DNA of 64,000 bases from Burkholderiales bacterium (GCA_026416295.1 JAOAFL010000118.1:1-64000); one strand, 5' to 3'; shown: positions 14,933 through 26,980, numbered from the stretch's first letter. The notes: generated by a model from the sequence alone, not told the origin. Program-made: numbers and translations.

Positions 14933-15838
14933 TCAGCCGGTTGCGATCGCGCTCGCGGGGTTCGCGACGAGGCGCTCCGGCCGTAGCAGGCCGTCGGCGC
15001 CGACGGTGCCGACGCCGAGCAGCGCGCCGTCGTGCGCAAGGACGCAGCAATCGCCGCGCGCCGCCCGCGCGGCGGGCACGGGCTGGCCGTGGCAGAAGCG
15101 CCGCGCGCGCTCGCCGTCGAGGCGGATCGCCGGCAACCCGTCGAGCAGGCGCGCAGGCGGAATCAGCCGCGCGCGGCGCGCGTGCACCGGCAGCGCCCGG
15201 AGCGCCTCCAGCCCGATCGCGTCCTCCACGCGGAAGCGGCCCGCCGCGAGGCGGCGCAGCGCGGCGAGGTGCGCGCCGCAGCCGAGCGCCTCGCCGAGGT
15301 CGGCGGCGAGCTGGCGCACGTAGGTGCCCTTGCTGCAGCGGATGCGCAGCTGAAGCAGGTCCCCTTCGTGGGAAAGGAGCGTCAGCTCGCTCACGCGCAC
15401 GCGGCGCGGCGCCCGCTCGACGTGTTCGCCGGCGCGCGCGAGCGCGTAGAGCGGTCGTCCGTCGCGCTTGAGCGCCGAATAGATCGGCGGCACCTGCGCG
15501 ATGTCGCCGCGAAACCGCTCGAGGGCCGCCTCGACGGCGGCGCGGTCGGCGTGCACCGTCCGGCGCGCGATCACCTCGCCTTCGGCGTCGCCGGTCGCGG
15601 TCGCGACGCCGAGACGGACTGCCGCGAGATAAGTCTTGTCCGCCTCGAGCGCAAAGCGCGCGAACTTGGTCGCTTCGCCGAACAGGATGACGAGCAGCCC
15701 CGAGGCGAGCGGATCGAGCGTTCCGCCGTGTCCGGCGCGGCTTGCCGCGAGCAGCCGTTTCGCCTGCTGCAGCGCCGCGTTCGAGGTGATGCCGACCGGC
15801 TTGTCGAGCAGCAGCACCCCGTCGGGGCCGCGGCTCAT
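14933..15838 (-). CDS. truB: tRNA pseudouridine(55) synthase
   Basis: [48 protein letters not shown]. Confidence 0.95.
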   Translation of the reverse strand: MSRGPDGVLLLDKPVGITSNAALQQAKRLLAASRAGHGGTLDPLASGLLVILFGEATKFARFALEADKTYLAAVRLGVATATGDAEGEVIARRTVHADRAAVEAALERFRGDIAQVPPIYSALKRDGRPLYALARAGEHVERAPRRVRVSELTLLSHEGDLLQLRIRCSKGTYVRQLAADLGEALGCGAHLAALRRLAAGRFRVEDAIGLEALRALPVHARRARLIPPARLLDGLPAIRLDGERARRFCHGQPVPAARAARGDCCVLAHDGALLGVGTVGADGLLRPERLVANPASAIATG

Positions 15839-16188
15839 GTGTCGCGCGGGCGCACGCTCTCGATCAGCCGCGCGAGCCGGTCGCCGCGTTCGATGGATTC
15901 GTCGTAGACGAAGCGAAGCTGCGGCGTCTCTCGCAGCCGCATGCGGCGCGCAAGCTGCGAGCGCAGAAAGCCCGCGGCGCGCTCGAGCGCCGCTTTCGCC
16001 TCGGGCGCGCGCGCGGCGTCGAGGCAGGTGAAATACACCGTCGCGTACGCGCAGTCGGGCGACATGTCCACCGCGGTGAGCGTGACCAAGCCGACGCCCG
16101 GGTCGCGCAGCTCGCGCTGCAGGACGTCGGACAGCTCGCGCTGGATCTGGTCGCCGACCTTCTGCGCCCTGCCCGCGCGCCGTCCCAT
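15835..16188 (-). CDS. rbfA: 30S ribosome-binding factor A
   Basis: QIQRELSDVLQRELRDPGVGLVTLTAVDMSPDCAYATVYFT; position between infB and truB. Confidence 0.94.
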   Translation of the reverse strand: MGRRAGRAQKVGDQIQRELSDVLQRELRDPGVGLVTLTAVDMSPDCAYATVYFTCLDAARAPEAKAALERAAGFLRSQLARRMRLRETPQLRFVYDESIERGDRLARLIESVRPRDT

Positions 16189-16197
16189 GGACCGCTC

Positions 16198-18729
16198 CTA
16201 GAGGGTGCGCGCGACTTCGAGCACCTCGAAGACCTCGAGCTGGTCGCCCTCCTTCACGTCCTGGAAGCCTTTCAGCGACAGCCCGCACTCGAAGCCGGCT
16301 TTCACCTCGCGCACGTCTTCCTTGAAGCGCTTGAGGGTCTCCACTTCGCCGGTGTGGATGACGACGTTGTCGCGCAGCACGCGCACGAGCGCGCCGCGTC
16401 GCACCACGCCCTCCTGCACGTAGCAGCCGGCCACCGTGCCGACCTTGGAGATGCGGAACACCTTGCGCACCTCGACCAGACCGATGACGTTTTCCTTCTT
16501 CTCCGGCGCGAGCATGCCGGCGAGCGCCGCCTTCACGTCCTCGACCGCGTCGTAGATCACGTTGTAGTAGCGCACCTGTACGCCGCTCGTCTCGATCAGC
16601 TTGCGCGCCGCCGCGTCGGCGCGCGTATTGAAGCCGACGATGATCGCGCGCGAGGCGAGCGCGAGATTGACGTCGGACTCGGTGATGCCGCCGACGCCCG
16701 CGTGCACCACGTTCACGCGCACCTCGTCGGTCGAGAGCTTCGCGAGCGCGTGCACGAGCGCCTCCTGCGAACCCTGCACGTCGGCCTTGAGCACGATGGC
16801 GAGCGTCTTTTTCTCGCCCTCGCCCATCTGTTCGAGCACGTTCTCCAGCTTCGCCGCCTGCTGGCGGGCGAGCTTGACGTCGCGGAACTTGCCTTGGCGG
16901 AACAGCGCGACCTCGCGCGCCTTGCGCTCGTCGCCGATCACGATCATGTCGTCGCCGGCGCGCGGCACGTCCGACAGTCCGAGCACCTCGACCGGGATGG
17001 AGGGGCCCGCCGAGGCCACGGGGCGGCCGTTTTCGTCGAACATCGCCCGCACGCGCCCGAACGCCGCGCCCGCGAGCACGACGTCGCCGCGCTTGAGCGT
17101 GCCCGACTGCACGAGCAGCGTCGCGACCGGGCCCCGCCCCTTGTCCAGGCGCGCTTCGATCACCACACCCTTCGCCGGCGCGGCGACCGGCGCGCGCAGC
17201 TCGCGGATCTCGGCCTGCAGCAGCACCTGCTCGAGCAGCGCGTCGATGCCCATGCCGGTCTTCGCCGACACCGGCACGAACGGCGCCTCTCCGCCGAGCT
17301 CCTCCGGCACGACGCCGTGGGCGAGCAGTTCGCGCTTGACCTTTTCCGGGTTCGCGTCCGGCTTGTCCATCTTGTTGATCGCGACGACGATCGGCACGCC
17401 GGCGGCGCGCGCATGGTTGATCGCCTCCACGGTCTGCGGCATGACGCCGTCGTCGGCGGCGACCACGAGGACGACGATGTCGGTCACTTTCGCGCCGCGC
17501 GCCCGCATCGCGGTGAACGCCTCGTGGCCCGGGGTGTCGAGGAACGTGATCACGCCGCGCGGCGTCTGAACGTGGTAGGCGCCGATGTGCTGCGTGATGC
17601 CGCCCGCCTCGCCCGCCGCCACCTTCGTGCGCCGGATCGTGTCGAGGAGCGAGGTCTTGCCGTGATCCACGTGGCCCATCACGGTGACCACCGGCGGCCG
17701 AGGCAGCAGTTCCGCCTCGCCCGCCTGCGCGAGCGTTTCGGTGAGGTACGCCTCGGGATCGTCGAGTTTCGCGGCTTTCGCCTTGTGACCCATTTCCTCG
17801 ACGACGATCATCGCCGTCTCCTGGTCGAGCGACTGGTTGATCGTCGCCATGATGCCGAGCTTCATGAGCACCTTGATCACCTCGACGGCCTTCACCGCCA
17901 TGCGGTGCGCAAGCTCGCCCACCGTGATCGTTTCCGGCACCGCGATTTCGCGCACCACCGGTTCGGCCGGCGGCGTGAAGCCGGTCTCGGCGCCCGCCTG
18001 CGCGCGGCGCGCGCCGGCCGCTTTCGGCCCGTGCCAGCCGGCGACCCCGCCGCCCGCGTCGCCGCGCGTCTTGATCGCGCGCCGGCGCACGCTGTCGTCG
18101 GCGAGCACCGTGGTCTTGATCTTCTTCGCCTTCTTGTCGGCCTTCGCCTCTACCGTTTTCGGGGCGTGCAGCGTGCCCTCGCGCGCCGGCGCGGGCGCGG
18201 GCGGCGCCGGCTCCGCGGGCGCCGCCGCCTGCTGCTCGCGCTGCTCCGCCTCGCGGCGCTCGCGCTCCTGCTTGTCGCGCAGCTCCGCCGCCTGCAGGTC
18301 GGCGAGCTGCTGCTGGCGCCGTTGCTCTTCCTCGCGCAGCTCGCGTTCGCGTTCGTCGAGCGGCAGCGCCGAGGCGGGCGCGCCCGACGCCGCCGTCTCG
18401 GCCGCCGCCGCAGCGGTGCCGAGTTCGCCCGGATCGCGCTTGACGAACACCCGCTTTTTGCGCACTTCGACCTGGATCGTGCGCGACTTGCCGCTCGCGT
18501 CCGCCTTGCGAATCTCGCTCGTCTGCCGGCGCGTGAGCGTGATCCGGTTCTTCGGCTCAGCCGAGCCGTGCGCGCGCCGCAGGTAGTCGAGCAGGCGCGA
18601 TTTGTCCTGTTCGGTGAGCGGGTCTTCGGGAACGCGCTTGTCGACGCCCGCCGCGCGCAGCTGCTCGAGCAGCACCGACGGCGGAACCTTCAGTTCGCTC
18701 GCGAACTGCGCGACGCTCGTCTGCGCCAT
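16198..18729 (-). CDS. infB: Translation initiation factor IF-2
   Basis: IF2_N-like domain, charged linker, GTPase [51 protein letters not shown]. Confidence 0.97.
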   Translation of the reverse strand: MAQTSVAQFASELKVPPSVLLEQLRAAGVDKRVPEDPLTEQDKSRLLDYLRRAHGSAEPKNRITLTRRQTSEIRKADASGKSRTIQVEVRKKRVFVKRDPGELGTAAAAAETAASGAPASALPLDERERELREEEQRRQQQLADLQAAELRDKQERERREAEQREQQAAAPAEPAPPAPAPAREGTLHAPKTVEAKADKKAKKIKTTVLADDSVRRRAIKTRGDAGGGVAGWHGPKAAGARRAQAGAETGFTPPAEPVVREIAVPETITVGELAHRMAVKAVEVIKVLMKLGIMATINQSLDQETAMIVVEEMGHKAKAAKLDDPEAYLTETLAQAGEAELLPRPPVVTVMGHVDHGKTSLLDTIRRTKVAAGEAGGITQHIGAYHVQTPRGVITFLDTPGHEAFTAMRARGAKVTDIVVLVVAADDGVMPQTVEAINHARAAGVPIVVAINKMDKPDANPEKVKRELLAHGVVPEELGGEAPFVPVSAKTGMGIDALLEQVLLQAEIRELRAPVAAPAKGVVIEARLDKGRGPVATLLVQSGTLKRGDVVLAGAAFGRVRAMFDENGRPVASAGPSIPVEVLGLSDVPRAGDDMIVIGDERKAREVALFRQGKFRDVKLARQQAAKLENVLEQMGEGEKKTLAIVLKADVQGSQEALVHALAKLSTDEVRVNVVHAGVGGITESDVNLALASRAIIVGFNTRADAAARKLIETSGVQVRYYNVIYDAVEDVKAALAGMLAPEKKENVIGLVEVRKVFRISKVGTVAGCYVQEGVVRRGALVRVLRDNVVIHTGEVETLKRFKEDVREVKAGFECGLSLKGFQDVKEGDQLEVFEVLEVARTL

Positions 18730-18730
18730 C

Positions 18731-20230
18731 CTAGGCCGCCTCCTCGCTCTGGGCTTCGGCGGCGAACCAGTGCGCGCGCGCCGCCATGATGAGCCTCTTT
18801 GCGCGCTCCTCGTCGACGCCGGCGGCTTCGGCCAGTTCGTCCACCGCCAGATCGGCCAGTTCGTCGCGGGTACGGATGCCCCGACGCGCGAGCGTCGCCG
18901 CGAGCTGATTGTCCATGCCCTCCAGGCGCAGCAGCGCCGGATCGACGCCCTCCAGGCTTTCCTCGCTCGCGATCGCCTCGACCAGCAGCGCGTTGCGCGC
19001 GCGGCTGCGCAGTTCGTTCACGGTTTCCTCGTCGAGCGCCTCGATCTCCAGCATCTCCTGGATCGGGACATAGGCCACTTCTTCCAGCGAGGAAAAACCC
19101 TCCTGCACGAGGATGTCGGCGACCTCCTCGTCGACGTCGAGCTTTTCCATGAACAGCCGCCGGGCGCGCTCGCTTTCCTCCTGCTGCTTCTTCCTCGATT
19201 CCTCCTCGGTCATCAGGTTGATCGTCCAGCCGGTGAGCTCCGAGGCGAGGCGTACGTTCTGACCGCTGCGGCCGATCGCAATCGCGAGGTTCTGCTCGTC
19301 CACCACCACGTCCATCGCGTGCTTTTCCTCGTCCACCACGATCGAGGTGACCTCGGCGGGCGCGAGCGCCCCGATCACGAACTGCGCCGGGTCCGGCGAC
19401 CACAGGACGATGTCCACGCGCTCGCCCGCGAGTTCCTGCGTCACCGCCTGCACGCGCGAGCCGCGCATGCCGACGCAGGTGCCGATCGGGTCGATGCGCT
19501 TGTCGAGCGCGTGCACCGCGATCTTCGCGCGGATCCCCGGGTCGCGCGCCGCCGACTTGATCTCGAGCAGCCCCTCCTCGATCTCCGGCACTTCCAGCTC
19601 GAACAGCTTGATGATGAACTGCGGCGCGGTGCGCGACAGGATCAGCTGCGGGCCGCGCGCCGCGCGGTCCACCTTCATCACCCAGGCGCGCACGCGGTCG
19701 CCGACGCGCAGGTTCTCCTTCGGGATCATCTGATCGCGCGGCAGCAGCGCCTCCAGGCGGCCGGACTCGACGATCGCGTTGCCGCGCTCCATGCGCCGGA
19801 TCGTGCCGGTGACCAGTTCGTCGCCGCGCGCGAGGAAGTCGTTGAGAATCTGTTCGCGCTCGGCCTCTCGGATGCGCTGCAGGATGACCTGCTTCGCGGT
19901 CTGCGCGCCGATGCGGCCGAACGGTATGTTTTCGAGCGGCTCCTCGACGACGTCGCCGAGCTTGAGTGCGGGATCGCGCGCCTGCGCCTGCGAGAGCGCG
20001 ATCTGCTGCGCGGGGTTTTCCAGCGCCTCGTCGGGCACGACCTTCCAGCGCCGGAAGGACGCGTACTGGCCGGTCGCGCGGTCCACCGCCACGCGCACGT
20101 CCACGTCCTCGCTGAAACGCTTCTTGGTGGCCGAGGCGAGCGCGAGCTCCAGCGCGCCGAACACCACGTCGCGCGCGACGTTTTTTTCGCGCGCGAGCGC
20201 ATCCACCAGCATCAGTATTTCCCGGCTCAT
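18731..20230 (-). CDS. nusA: Transcription termination/antitermination factor NusA
   Basis: [29 protein letters not shown]1/KH domains ([33 protein letters not shown]), C-terminal acidic repeats. Confidence 0.97.
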   Translation of the reverse strand: MSREILMLVDALAREKNVARDVVFGALELALASATKKRFSEDVDVRVAVDRATGQYASFRRWKVVPDEALENPAQQIALSQAQARDPALKLGDVVEEPLENIPFGRIGAQTAKQVILQRIREAEREQILNDFLARGDELVTGTIRRMERGNAIVESGRLEALLPRDQMIPKENLRVGDRVRAWVMKVDRAARGPQLILSRTAPQFIIKLFELEVPEIEEGLLEIKSAARDPGIRAKIAVHALDKRIDPIGTCVGMRGSRVQAVTQELAGERVDIVLWSPDPAQFVIGALAPAEVTSIVVDEEKHAMDVVVDEQNLAIAIGRSGQNVRLASELTGWTINLMTEEESRKKQQEESERARRLFMEKLDVDEEVADILVQEGFSSLEEVAYVPIQEMLEIEALDEETVNELRSRARNALLVEAIASEESLEGVDPALLRLEGMDNQLAATLARRGIRTRDELADLAVDELAEAAGVDEERAKRLIMAARAHWFAAEAQSEEAA

Positions 20231-20258
20231 CCCGCTCCTCGTCCTGCCTCGTGCGTCT

Positions 20259-20711
20259 TCAAACCTGCGGCACCAGCCGCGCCCGGTCGATCGCGTCCAG
20301 CCGCACCGCAACCTCCTCTCCGTTCACCTCGAGCGTCGCCACCCCCTCGTGCGCGCCGCGCAGCAGGCCGGTGTAGCGCCGACGCCCGGCGGCATCGGGC
20401 GAACGCAGGCGCACGCTCACCTGCCGCCCGGCAAAGCGGGCGAAATCGCGCTCGCCGCTGAGCGGACGGTCGAGGCCGGGCGAGGACACTTCCAGCCGCT
20501 CGTACGCCACGCCTTCGACCGCGAAGAGATGGGTGAGATGCCGGCTCACCGTGGCGCAGTCCTCGACCGTCACGCCGGTTCCGGCCGCGCGGTCGATGAA
20601 CACGCGCAGCAACCCGCCACGACCTGCGAGCTGCAGGTCGACCAGCTCGAACCCCATCCCGGTCAAGGTGGGCTCGACGATCGTCCTCACGCGTTCTACG
20701 GCTCCTTTCAT
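20259..20711 (-). CDS. rimP: Ribosome maturation factor RimP
   Basis: [63 protein letters not shown]; upstream of nusA. Confidence 0.94.
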   Translation of the reverse strand: MKGAVERVRTIVEPTLTGMGFELVDLQLAGRGGLLRVFIDRAAGTGVTVEDCATVSRHLTHLFAVEGVAYERLEVSSPGLDRPLSGERDFARFAGRQVSVRLRSPDAAGRRRYTGLLRGAHEGVATLEVNGEEVAVRLDAIDRARLVPQV

Positions 20712-20736
20712 CGAGCGTTCTCGGCGCGCGCCGCTC

Positions 20737-20762
20737 AAACAAAAAATGGGCCGAAGCCCATT
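20737..20762 (-). terminator. Rho-independent terminator downstream of rluB
   Basis: On minus strand AATGGGC-TTCG-GCCCATT followed by TTTTTGTTT. Confidence 0.85.
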
Positions 20763-20811
20763 CCCCATTAGCGACGAAAGTATACCGAGTTTCGACCTGC
20801 GGAACAACGGC

Positions 20812-21633
20812 TCAGGGCGTCGCGCGCAACGCCTGCAAGGCGCGTCGCACCTGCGCCGGATCGGCTTCACACCAGCGGCCCGGGGCGAGGCCCTCGGGCA
20901 GCGCGAACGGCCCGAAGCGCACGCGAACGAGCCGGCTCACCTGCCGGCCGAGGGCCTCGAACAGGCGGCGGACCTCGCGCTTTCGCCCTTCGGCGAGTAC
21001 CACGCGGTACCAACGGTTCGCCGAGGTCGGGGAGCCGGCGGCAAGCGGCTCGATGTGGCGCACCCGCGCGATGCCGTCCTCGAGCGCGACGCCGGCGCGC
21101 AGCCGCCGCAGCTCCGCGTCCTCGAGCGGCCCGAGCACGCGCACCCGGTACTCGCGCTCCACGCCGTAGCGCGGGTGCATCAAGCGCGCGGCGACCTCGC
21201 CCGCGTTCGTGAAAAGGAGCAGCCCGGCGCTGTTCATGTCGAGCCGGCCGACCGCGATCCAGCGCCCGCGCGCCAGCGCCGGCATACGGTCGAAAACCGT
21301 CGGACGCCCCGCCGGATCGCGCCGCGTCACCAGCTCGCCGACCGGCTTGTGGTAAAGCAGGACGCGGGGCATGACCGCCGGGCGCAGCGCGACCGGCTTG
21401 CCGTCGACCGCGATGCGGTCGGATGCCGTCGCGCGCTCGCCGAGCCGAGCGATGCGGCCGTTCACGGTGACCCGACCGGCGCGGATCCACTCCTCGATTT
21501 CGCGCCGCGAGCCGAGACCCGCGTGCGCGATGAGCTTTTGCAGCCGCGCGCCGCGCGCGCTACTCGGCGCCGACGGGGCGGGCGTCGGCCGGCGCTTCGG
21601 CGGCAGGCTGCGTCGCGGCGGCTTCGAGTTCAA
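20812..21633 (-). CDS. rluB: 23S rRNA pseudouridine(2605) synthase RluB family
   Basis: S4-like N-terminus [70 protein letters not shown]. Start uncertain (overlaps scpB). Confidence 0.88.
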   Translation of the reverse strand: MNSKPPRRSLPPKRRPTPAPSAPSSARGARLQKLIAHAGLGSRREIEEWIRAGRVTVNGRIARLGERATASDRIAVDGKPVALRPAVMPRVLLYHKPVGELVTRRDPAGRPTVFDRMPALARGRWIAVGRLDMNSAGLLLFTNAGEVAARLMHPRYGVEREYRVRVLGPLEDAELRRLRAGVALEDGIARVRHIEPLAAGSPTSANRWYRVVLAEGRKREVRRLFEALGRQVSRLVRVRFGPFALPEGLAPGRWCEADPAQVRRALQALRATP

Positions 21634-22162
21634 GGGTTCTCGCCACCTCCTCGAGCGGCGGCAGCTCTTCCAGCGAGCGCAGGCCCAGATCGTCGAGGAA
21701 GCGGGTCGTGGTGCCGTAGAGCGCCGGGCGCCCCGGCGTTTCGCGATGGCCGACGACGTCGATCCAGCCTCGCGCTTCGAGGGTCTGAAGGATCTGCGCC
21801 GAGACAGACACGCCGCGGATCTCCTCGATGTCGCCGCGGGTCACCGGCTGGCGGTAGGCGATGATCGCGAGCGTCTCCAGCACGGCGCGGGAGTACCGCG
21901 GCGGCTTTTCCGGGTGCAGGCGCGCGAGGAACGGCAGGAATTCCCTGCGCGTCTGAAAGCGCCAGCCGCCGGCGAGCTGCACGAGTTCGACCGCGCGCTC
22001 GGCCCATTCCGCGCGCAGCTCCTCGAGCAGCCGGCGGATCGTGTCGGCGCCGATCTGGCCGTCGAACAGCCGCCGCAGATCGGCGAGCGGCACCGGCTCG
22101 GGCGACGCGAGCAGCGCCGCCTCGAGGATGCGCTTCGCCTCAGTGGGACCGAGCATCGGCAA
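21560..22162 (-). CDS. scpB: Segregation and condensation protein B
   Basis: [58 protein letters not shown]. Confidence 0.95.
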   Translation of the reverse strand: MPMLGPTEAKRILEAALLASPEPVPLADLRRLFDGQIGADTIRRLLEELRAEWAERAVELVQLAGGWRFQTRREFLPFLARLHPEKPPRYSRAVLETLAIIAYRQPVTRGDIEEIRGVSVSAQILQTLEARGWIDVVGHRETPGRPALYGTTTRFLDDLGLRSLEELPPLEEVARTLELEAAATQPAAEAPADARPVGAE

Positions 22163-22931
22163 GGCGCACGTAGATCGGTGCGAACGCGCCCGACTGCGTG
22201 ATCTCGACGAGCGCTTCGCGCGCGAGCTCGAGCAGCGCGAGGAACGTGACGACGAGCACCGCGATGCCGCGCGCCGGGTCGAAGAGCTCCGCGAATTCGA
22301 GCACCCGGTGCACGCGCAGGCTGCGCAGGATCCGGCTCATGTACTCGCGCACCGAGAGCGCCTCGCGCGTCACCGTGTGATGCGCGCGCAGCCGCGCGCG
22401 CGCGAGCAGCGCGCGCCAGGCCTCCGCGAGGTCGCGCGCGTGCACCTGCGGCAGCCGCACGACGGCCTCGCGCTCGACGGCGACCGCGACCGCGAACAGG
22501 TCGCGCCCGAGCTGCGGCAATTCGTCGAGCTTGCGCGCCGCGAGCTTCATCTTCTCGTACTCGAGCAGCCGGCGCACGAGTTCGGCGCGCGGGTCCGCCG
22601 TCTCCTCCGCCTCGGTCGCCGGCGGCCGCGGCAGCAGCATGCGCGACTTGATCTCCATCAGGATCGCCGCCATGACGAGGTATTCGGCGGCGAGTTCCAG
22701 ATTGCGCCGGCGCATCAGCTCGACGTAGTCGAGGTACTGGCGCGTGAGCGGCGCCATCGGGATGTCGAGGATGTTCATGTTCTGGCGCCGGATGAGATAG
22801 AGCAGCAGATCGAGCGGCCCCTGGAACGCCTCGAGCATCACTTCGAGCGCGTCCGGCGGAATGTAGAGGTCGGGCGGCAGGGTCTCGATCGGCGCGCCGT
22901 AGAGCCGCGCGACCGGCGCCGCGCTAGTCAT
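22140..22931 (-). CDS. scpA: Segregation and condensation protein A
   Basis: [58 protein letters not shown]. Confidence 0.95.
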   Translation of the reverse strand: MTSAAPVARLYGAPIETLPPDLYIPPDALEVMLEAFQGPLDLLLYLIRRQNMNILDIPMAPLTRQYLDYVELMRRRNLELAAEYLVMAAILMEIKSRMLLPRPPATEAEETADPRAELVRRLLEYEKMKLAARKLDELPQLGRDLFAVAVAVEREAVVRLPQVHARDLAEAWRALLARARLRAHHTVTREALSVREYMSRILRSLRVHRVLEFAELFDPARGIAVLVVTFLALLELAREALVEITQSGAFAPIYVRLADARSH

Positions 22932-24126
22932 AGCCGAGTCCCATCGCCTCGCGCACGTCGCGCATCGTCTCGGCGGCCAGTTCGCGCGCGCGCTCGCAGC
23001 CGTCGGCGAGGACGTTTCGCACGAGCGTCGGGTCGTCGAGATAGGCCTGCGCGCGCTCGCGGATCGGCGCAAGCTCCGCGAGCACCGCCTCGACCAGCGG
23101 CTGCTTGCACTCGAGGCAGCCGATGCCGGCGCTCGTACAGCCTTCGCGCACCCAGGCGCGGCGCGCCTCGTCGGAATACACCTTGTGCAGCTCCCACACC
23201 GGGCAGCGCTCCGGGTTCCCCGGATCGTTGCGCTTGACGCGCGCCGGGTCGGTCGGCATGGTGCGGATCTTCTTCGCGACCGAGTCCGCCGGCTCGCGCA
23301 GCTCGATCGCGTTGCCGTAGCTCTTCGACATCTTCTGGCCGTCGAGTCCGGGCAGCCGCGCCGCCTCGGTGAGCAGCGCTTCCGGTTCGACGAGGATGCG
23401 CCGGCCGCCCCCCTCCAGCCAGCCGTAGAGCCGCTCGCGGTCGCCGCGCGACAGGTTCTGCTGCTCGGCAAGAAGCGCGTGTGCGCGCGCGCGCGCCTCG
23501 GCGTCGCCCGCCTCGAGGAACTTGCGGCGCAGCTCGTTGAACAGGCGCGCCTTCTTCGAGCCCATGCGCTTGACCGCGGCTTTCGCCTTTTCCTCGAAGC
23601 CCGGCTCGCGCCCGTACAGATGATTGAAGCGGCGCGCGATCTCGCGCGTGAACTCGATGTGCGGCACCTGGTCCTCGCCGACCGGCACGTAGCGCGCGCG
23701 GTAGATGAGGATGTCGGCCGCCTGAAGCAGCGGATAGCCGAGAAAGCCGTAGGTCGAAAGGTCGCGGTCGGCGAGCTTTTCCTGCTGATCCTTCCACGTC
23801 GGCACGCGCTCGAGCCACCCGAGCGGCGCGATCATCGAGAGCAACAGATGCAGCTCCGCGTGCTCCGGCACCTGCGACTGCACGAAGAGCGTCGCCTGGT
23901 TCGGGTCGACGCCGGCGGCAAGCCAGTCCACCACCATCTCGCGCGCGTTCTTCGGCACGTCGCCCGGCCGCTCGTAGTCGGTCGTGAGCGCGTGCCAGTC
24001 GGCGACGAAGAACAGGCACGGATACTCGGCCTGGAGCCGCACCCAGTTCTTGAGCACGCCGTGGTAGTGGCCGAGATGCAGCGCCCCGGTGGGGCGCATG
24101 CCCGAGAGGACACGCGTTTCGTACAT
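22924..24126 (-). CDS. trpS: Tryptophanyl-tRNA synthetase
   Basis: RVLSGMRPTGALHLGHYHGVLKNWV, PLLQAADILIYRA, KMSKSYGNAI. Confidence 0.97.
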   Translation of the reverse strand: MYETRVLSGMRPTGALHLGHYHGVLKNWVRLQAEYPCLFFVADWHALTTDYERPGDVPKNAREMVVDWLAAGVDPNQATLFVQSQVPEHAELHLLLSMIAPLGWLERVPTWKDQQEKLADRDLSTYGFLGYPLLQAADILIYRARYVPVGEDQVPHIEFTREIARRFNHLYGREPGFEEKAKAAVKRMGSKKARLFNELRRKFLEAGDAEARARAHALLAEQQNLSRGDRERLYGWLEGGGRRILVEPEALLTEAARLPGLDGQKMSKSYGNAIELREPADSVAKKIRTMPTDPARVKRNDPGNPERCPVWELHKVYSDEARRAWVREGCTSAGIGCLECKQPLVEAVLAELAPIRERAQAYLDDPTLVRNVLADGCERARELAAETMRDVREAMGLGYD

Positions 24127-24791
24127 CAGATCTGGAACACCGTGCCGATCAGCCGGTAGGAAAGCGCGACCAGCGGCGCGAGGATCACGCCGAGCGCGCT
24201 CGTGAACAGCAGCACGAGCAGGATCGGAAAGCCCCACGGCTCGAGCTTCGCGTAGCGCCAGGCGAGCCGCGCCGGCAGCAGGCTCGCGACGATGCGCCCG
24301 CCGTCGAGCGGCAGGATCGGCAGCAGGTTGAGCAGCATCAGCACGACGTTCACTTCGATGCCCGCCTGGCCCATGCGCAGCGCCGGCTCGGTGAAATAGT
24401 TCGCCGGCAGCGCGTCGGCGAGCTTGAAGATCGCCGCCCAGCCGAGCGCCATCGCGAAGTTCGCGCCCGGACCGGCGGCCGCGACCCAGAGCATGTGCTG
24501 GCGCGGCCGGCGCAGCGCGGAATAGTTCACCGGGACCGGTTTCGCCCAGCCGAAGAGCATCCCGGGGCCGCCGAGCAGCTTGCTCGTGGCGAGGATCAGC
24601 ACCGGCACGAGGACCGTGCCGACCGGATCGATGTGACGCAGCGGGTTCAGGCTGACGCGCCCCTGCGCGTAGGCGGTCATGTCGCCGAAGTGGCGCGCTA
24701 CGAATCCGTGCGCCGCCTCGTGCAGCGTGATCGCGAACAGGACGGGGAGCGCATAGATGGCGACATTCTGAACGAGCGCGTTGACGTCCAT
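24126..24791 (-). CDS. Site-2 protease (M50) family membrane metalloprotease
   Basis: ITLHEAAHGFVARHFGD (HExxH), multiple TM segments, LLNLLPILPLDGGRIV. Confidence 0.92.
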   Translation of the reverse strand: MDVNALVQNVAIYALPVLFAITLHEAAHGFVARHFGDMTAYAQGRVSLNPLRHIDPVGTVLVPVLILATSKLLGGPGMLFGWAKPVPVNYSALRRPRQHMLWVAAAGPGANFAMALGWAAIFKLADALPANYFTEPALRMGQAGIEVNVVLMLLNLLPILPLDGGRIVASLLPARLAWRYAKLEPWGFPILLVLLFTSALGVILAPLVALSYRLIGTVFQI

Positions 24792-25418
24792 CTATGCGGC
24801 GAATTTTAACAGACGCTCCGCGCCCTTCCCGCGGCGCACGACGACCGGCTCGGCGCCCGAAAGGTCGACAACCGTCGTCGGCTCGACGCCGCAGGGCCCG
24901 CTGTCGACGACGAGGTCGAGCGCGTGCTCGAGCCGCGCGCGGATCTCGGCCGGATCGTCGAGCGGCTGAGGCTCGCCCGGCAGCACGAGCGTCGCCGACA
25001 GCAGCGGCTCGCCGAGCGCGGCAAGCAGCGCCTGCGCGACCGCATGATCGGGCACGCGTACGCCGATCGTACGGCGCCGCGCATGCAGACGGCGCGGCAC
25101 TTCGCGCGTCGCGCGCAGCACAAAGGTGAAGCTGCCGGGCGTGAGCGCGCGCAGCAGCCGGTACTGGATGTTGTCCACGATCGCGTACGTCGCGATTTCG
25201 GCGAGGTCGCGGCACACGAGCGTGAAGAGGTGCCTGTCGTCCAGGCTGCGCAGCGCGCGCAGGCGCGCGAGCGCGCGCGCATCGCCGATCCGGCAACCGA
25301 GCGCGTAGCACGAGTCGGTCGGATACGCGAGGAGTCCGCCGGAACGCACGATCGCCGCCGCCTGCCGGACCAGCCGCGGTTGCGGGTGCGTCGGATGGAT
25401 GCGGAAGTACTGCGCCAC
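24792..25418 (-). CDS. Sua5/YciO/YrdC family L-threonylcarbamoyladenylate synthase-like protein
   Basis: GGLLAYPTDSCYALGCRIGDARAL, PGSFTFVLRATREVPRR, IGVRVPDH, VDSGPCGVEPTTVVDLSG; GTG start. Confidence 0.9.
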   Translation of the reverse strand: MAQYFRIHPTHPQPRLVRQAAAIVRSGGLLAYPTDSCYALGCRIGDARALARLRALRSLDDRHLFTLVCRDLAEIATYAIVDNIQYRLLRALTPGSFTFVLRATREVPRRLHARRRTIGVRVPDHAVAQALLAALGEPLLSATLVLPGEPQPLDDPAEIRARLEHALDLVVDSGPCGVEPTTVVDLSGAEPVVVRRGKGAERLLKFAA

Positions 25419-26287
25419 TACGCGCCGAGGAAGTCCTCGATCAGGCGCGCAAGGCGCGCCGGCTGGTCGTGGTGCAGCATGTGGCCGGCGTCCGCGATCG
25501 TCTCGAAGCGCAGGCGCCGGAACGCCGCGCGCCGCTCGGCGAGCGCTTCGGGTGCGAGCTTCATGCGCTGCGCGCTGTCGCTGTCGCGCGCCTCGACCCA
25601 GAGCACCGGTGCGGCGACCTCGCGCCAGAGCGCGCGCGCCTCCTCGTAGCGGTAGAGCACCGGATTGACGACCTTGTGCGCCGGATCTGCGCGCAACGTC
25701 ACCGTGCCGTCCGGCTCGACGCGGCCCCAGTGGCGCGCGAGAAACTCGGCGCGCTCGCGCGCAAGGCGCGGGTTGTTCGCCTGCAGCCGGTCGGCGAGCG
25801 CCGCGAAGCTCGGATAGGCGCGCAGCCGCGGCGGCGCGCGCAGCTCCTGGAGCCAGCGCCGCAGCCGGGCCGGCGCCTGTTCCGGCCGCGTCGGCGCAAG
25901 GCCGAAGCCCTCGAGATTGACGAGCGTCGCGACGCGCTCGGGTCGCACGCCGGCATAGAGCGCGGCGACGTTGCCGCCCAGGCTGTGGCCGACGAGATGC
26001 ACCGGGGCCTGCGGGCTCAGGCGCTCGAGCAGCGCGTCGAGGTCGGCGAGATAGTCCGGAAACCAGTAGCTGTCGGCACCGCTCCATTGCGTCAGACCGT
26101 AGCCCCGCCAGTCGGGCGCATACACGTCCCAGTGCGGCGCGAGCGCATCGACGAGAAACTGGAACGACGCCGAGACGTCCATCCAGCCGTGCAGCAGCAC
26201 GAGCGGCGGCGTGCGGTCGCCCGGCCAGCGGCGCACGTGGTAGCGCAGGCCCCGGATCTCGAAGAACAGCGATTCGCTCGCGCGCAT
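25418..26287 (-). CDS. Alpha/beta hydrolase
   Basis: LVLLHGWMDVSASFQFLVDAL, HLVGHSLGGNVAALYAG (GxSxG), terminal GHMLHHDQPARLA. Confidence 0.9.
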   Translation of the reverse strand: MRASESLFFEIRGLRYHVRRWPGDRTPPLVLLHGWMDVSASFQFLVDALAPHWDVYAPDWRGYGLTQWSGADSYWFPDYLADLDALLERLSPQAPVHLVGHSLGGNVAALYAGVRPERVATLVNLEGFGLAPTRPEQAPARLRRWLQELRAPPRLRAYPSFAALADRLQANNPRLARERAEFLARHWGRVEPDGTVTLRADPAHKVVNPVLYRYEEARALWREVAAPVLWVEARDSDSAQRMKLAPEALAERRAAFRRLRFETIADAGHMLHHDQPARLARLIEDFLGA

Positions 26288-26292
26288 GCCGC

Positions 26293-26307
26293 CCGCTATC
26301 ATAGCGG
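26293..26307. promoter_or_regulatory. Palindrome holding two overlapping divergent -10 elements
   Basis: CCGCTAT-C-ATAGCGG; TATCAT on plus (9 bp before ATG 26312) and TATGAT on minus (10 bp before ATG 26287). Confidence 0.5.
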
Positions 26308-26311
26308 CCCG

Positions 26312-26857
26312 ATGCCTGTGTTCCGCGTGGGCGACCGCCGCGTCGAATTCCGCGGCGCGCGCCACTTCGTCGCCTGGAACGCGACCCTCGCCGGCGCGAT
26401 CGTGCTGGAGGAGGACGCGAGCGTGTGGTTCGGCGCAGTGCTGCGCGCCGACAACGAGCGCATTCACGTCGGTCCGCGCTCGAACATTCAGGACGGCGCG
26501 GTGCTGCACGTCGACCCGGGTTTTCCGCTCGCTCTCGGGGCCGGCGTGTCGGTCGGACACAAGGCGATGCTGCACGGCTGCACGGTCGGCGACGGTGCGC
26601 TGGTCGGCATCAACGCGGTGGTGCTGAACGGCGCGCGCATCGGCGCCGGCGCGCTCATCGGCGCGAACGCGCTGGTGCCCGAGGGCCGCGAAATCCCGCC
26701 GGGCGTGCTCGCGGTCGGCTCGCCCGCGCGCGTGGTGCGCGAGCTGCGCCCGGAGGAGCGCCTGCGGCTTGCGCAGGTGGCCGAGAGCTACGTCGAGCGT
26801 GCGGCGTTCTATCGCGCCCGGCTGAGCGAGGAGCCGCTGCCGCCGTCTGCGCGCTGA
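26312..26857 (+). CDS. Gamma-class carbonic anhydrase family (hexapeptide-repeat) protein
   Basis: NATLAGAIVLEEDASVWFGAVLRADNERIHVGPRSNIQDGAVLHVDPGFPLALGAGVSVGHKAMLHGC. Confidence 0.92.
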   Translation: MPVFRVGDRRVEFRGARHFVAWNATLAGAIVLEEDASVWFGAVLRADNERIHVGPRSNIQDGAVLHVDPGFPLALGAGVSVGHKAMLHGCTVGDGALVGINAVVLNGARIGAGALIGANALVPEGREIPPGVLAVGSPARVVRELRPEERLRLAQVAESYVERAAFYRARLSEEPLPPSAR

Positions 26858-26930
26858 GCGCGCCGCCTGCCCTCTCCCGGGTCGCTCCGGCGCTCGCTGA
26901 TCGAGCGGGATCGCCTCGCCGTGCGGCCCG

Positions 26931-26980
26931 CTATCGAGGCGCCATGCGGATCGCACCGTCCAGCCGGATCGTCTCGCCGT
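26931..26980 (-). pseudogene. Detached copy of the 3' end of the adjacent SDR gene
   Basis: 49/50 identical to 27072-27121; minus strand still encodes [15 protein letters not shown]-stop, the one difference being synonymous (CCT/CCG). Confidence 0.85.

Noticed and set aside
16354-20461. Long plus ORFs 16354..18789 and 18602..20461
   Set aside because: Antisense to infB, nusA and rimP, which have unambiguous motifs.
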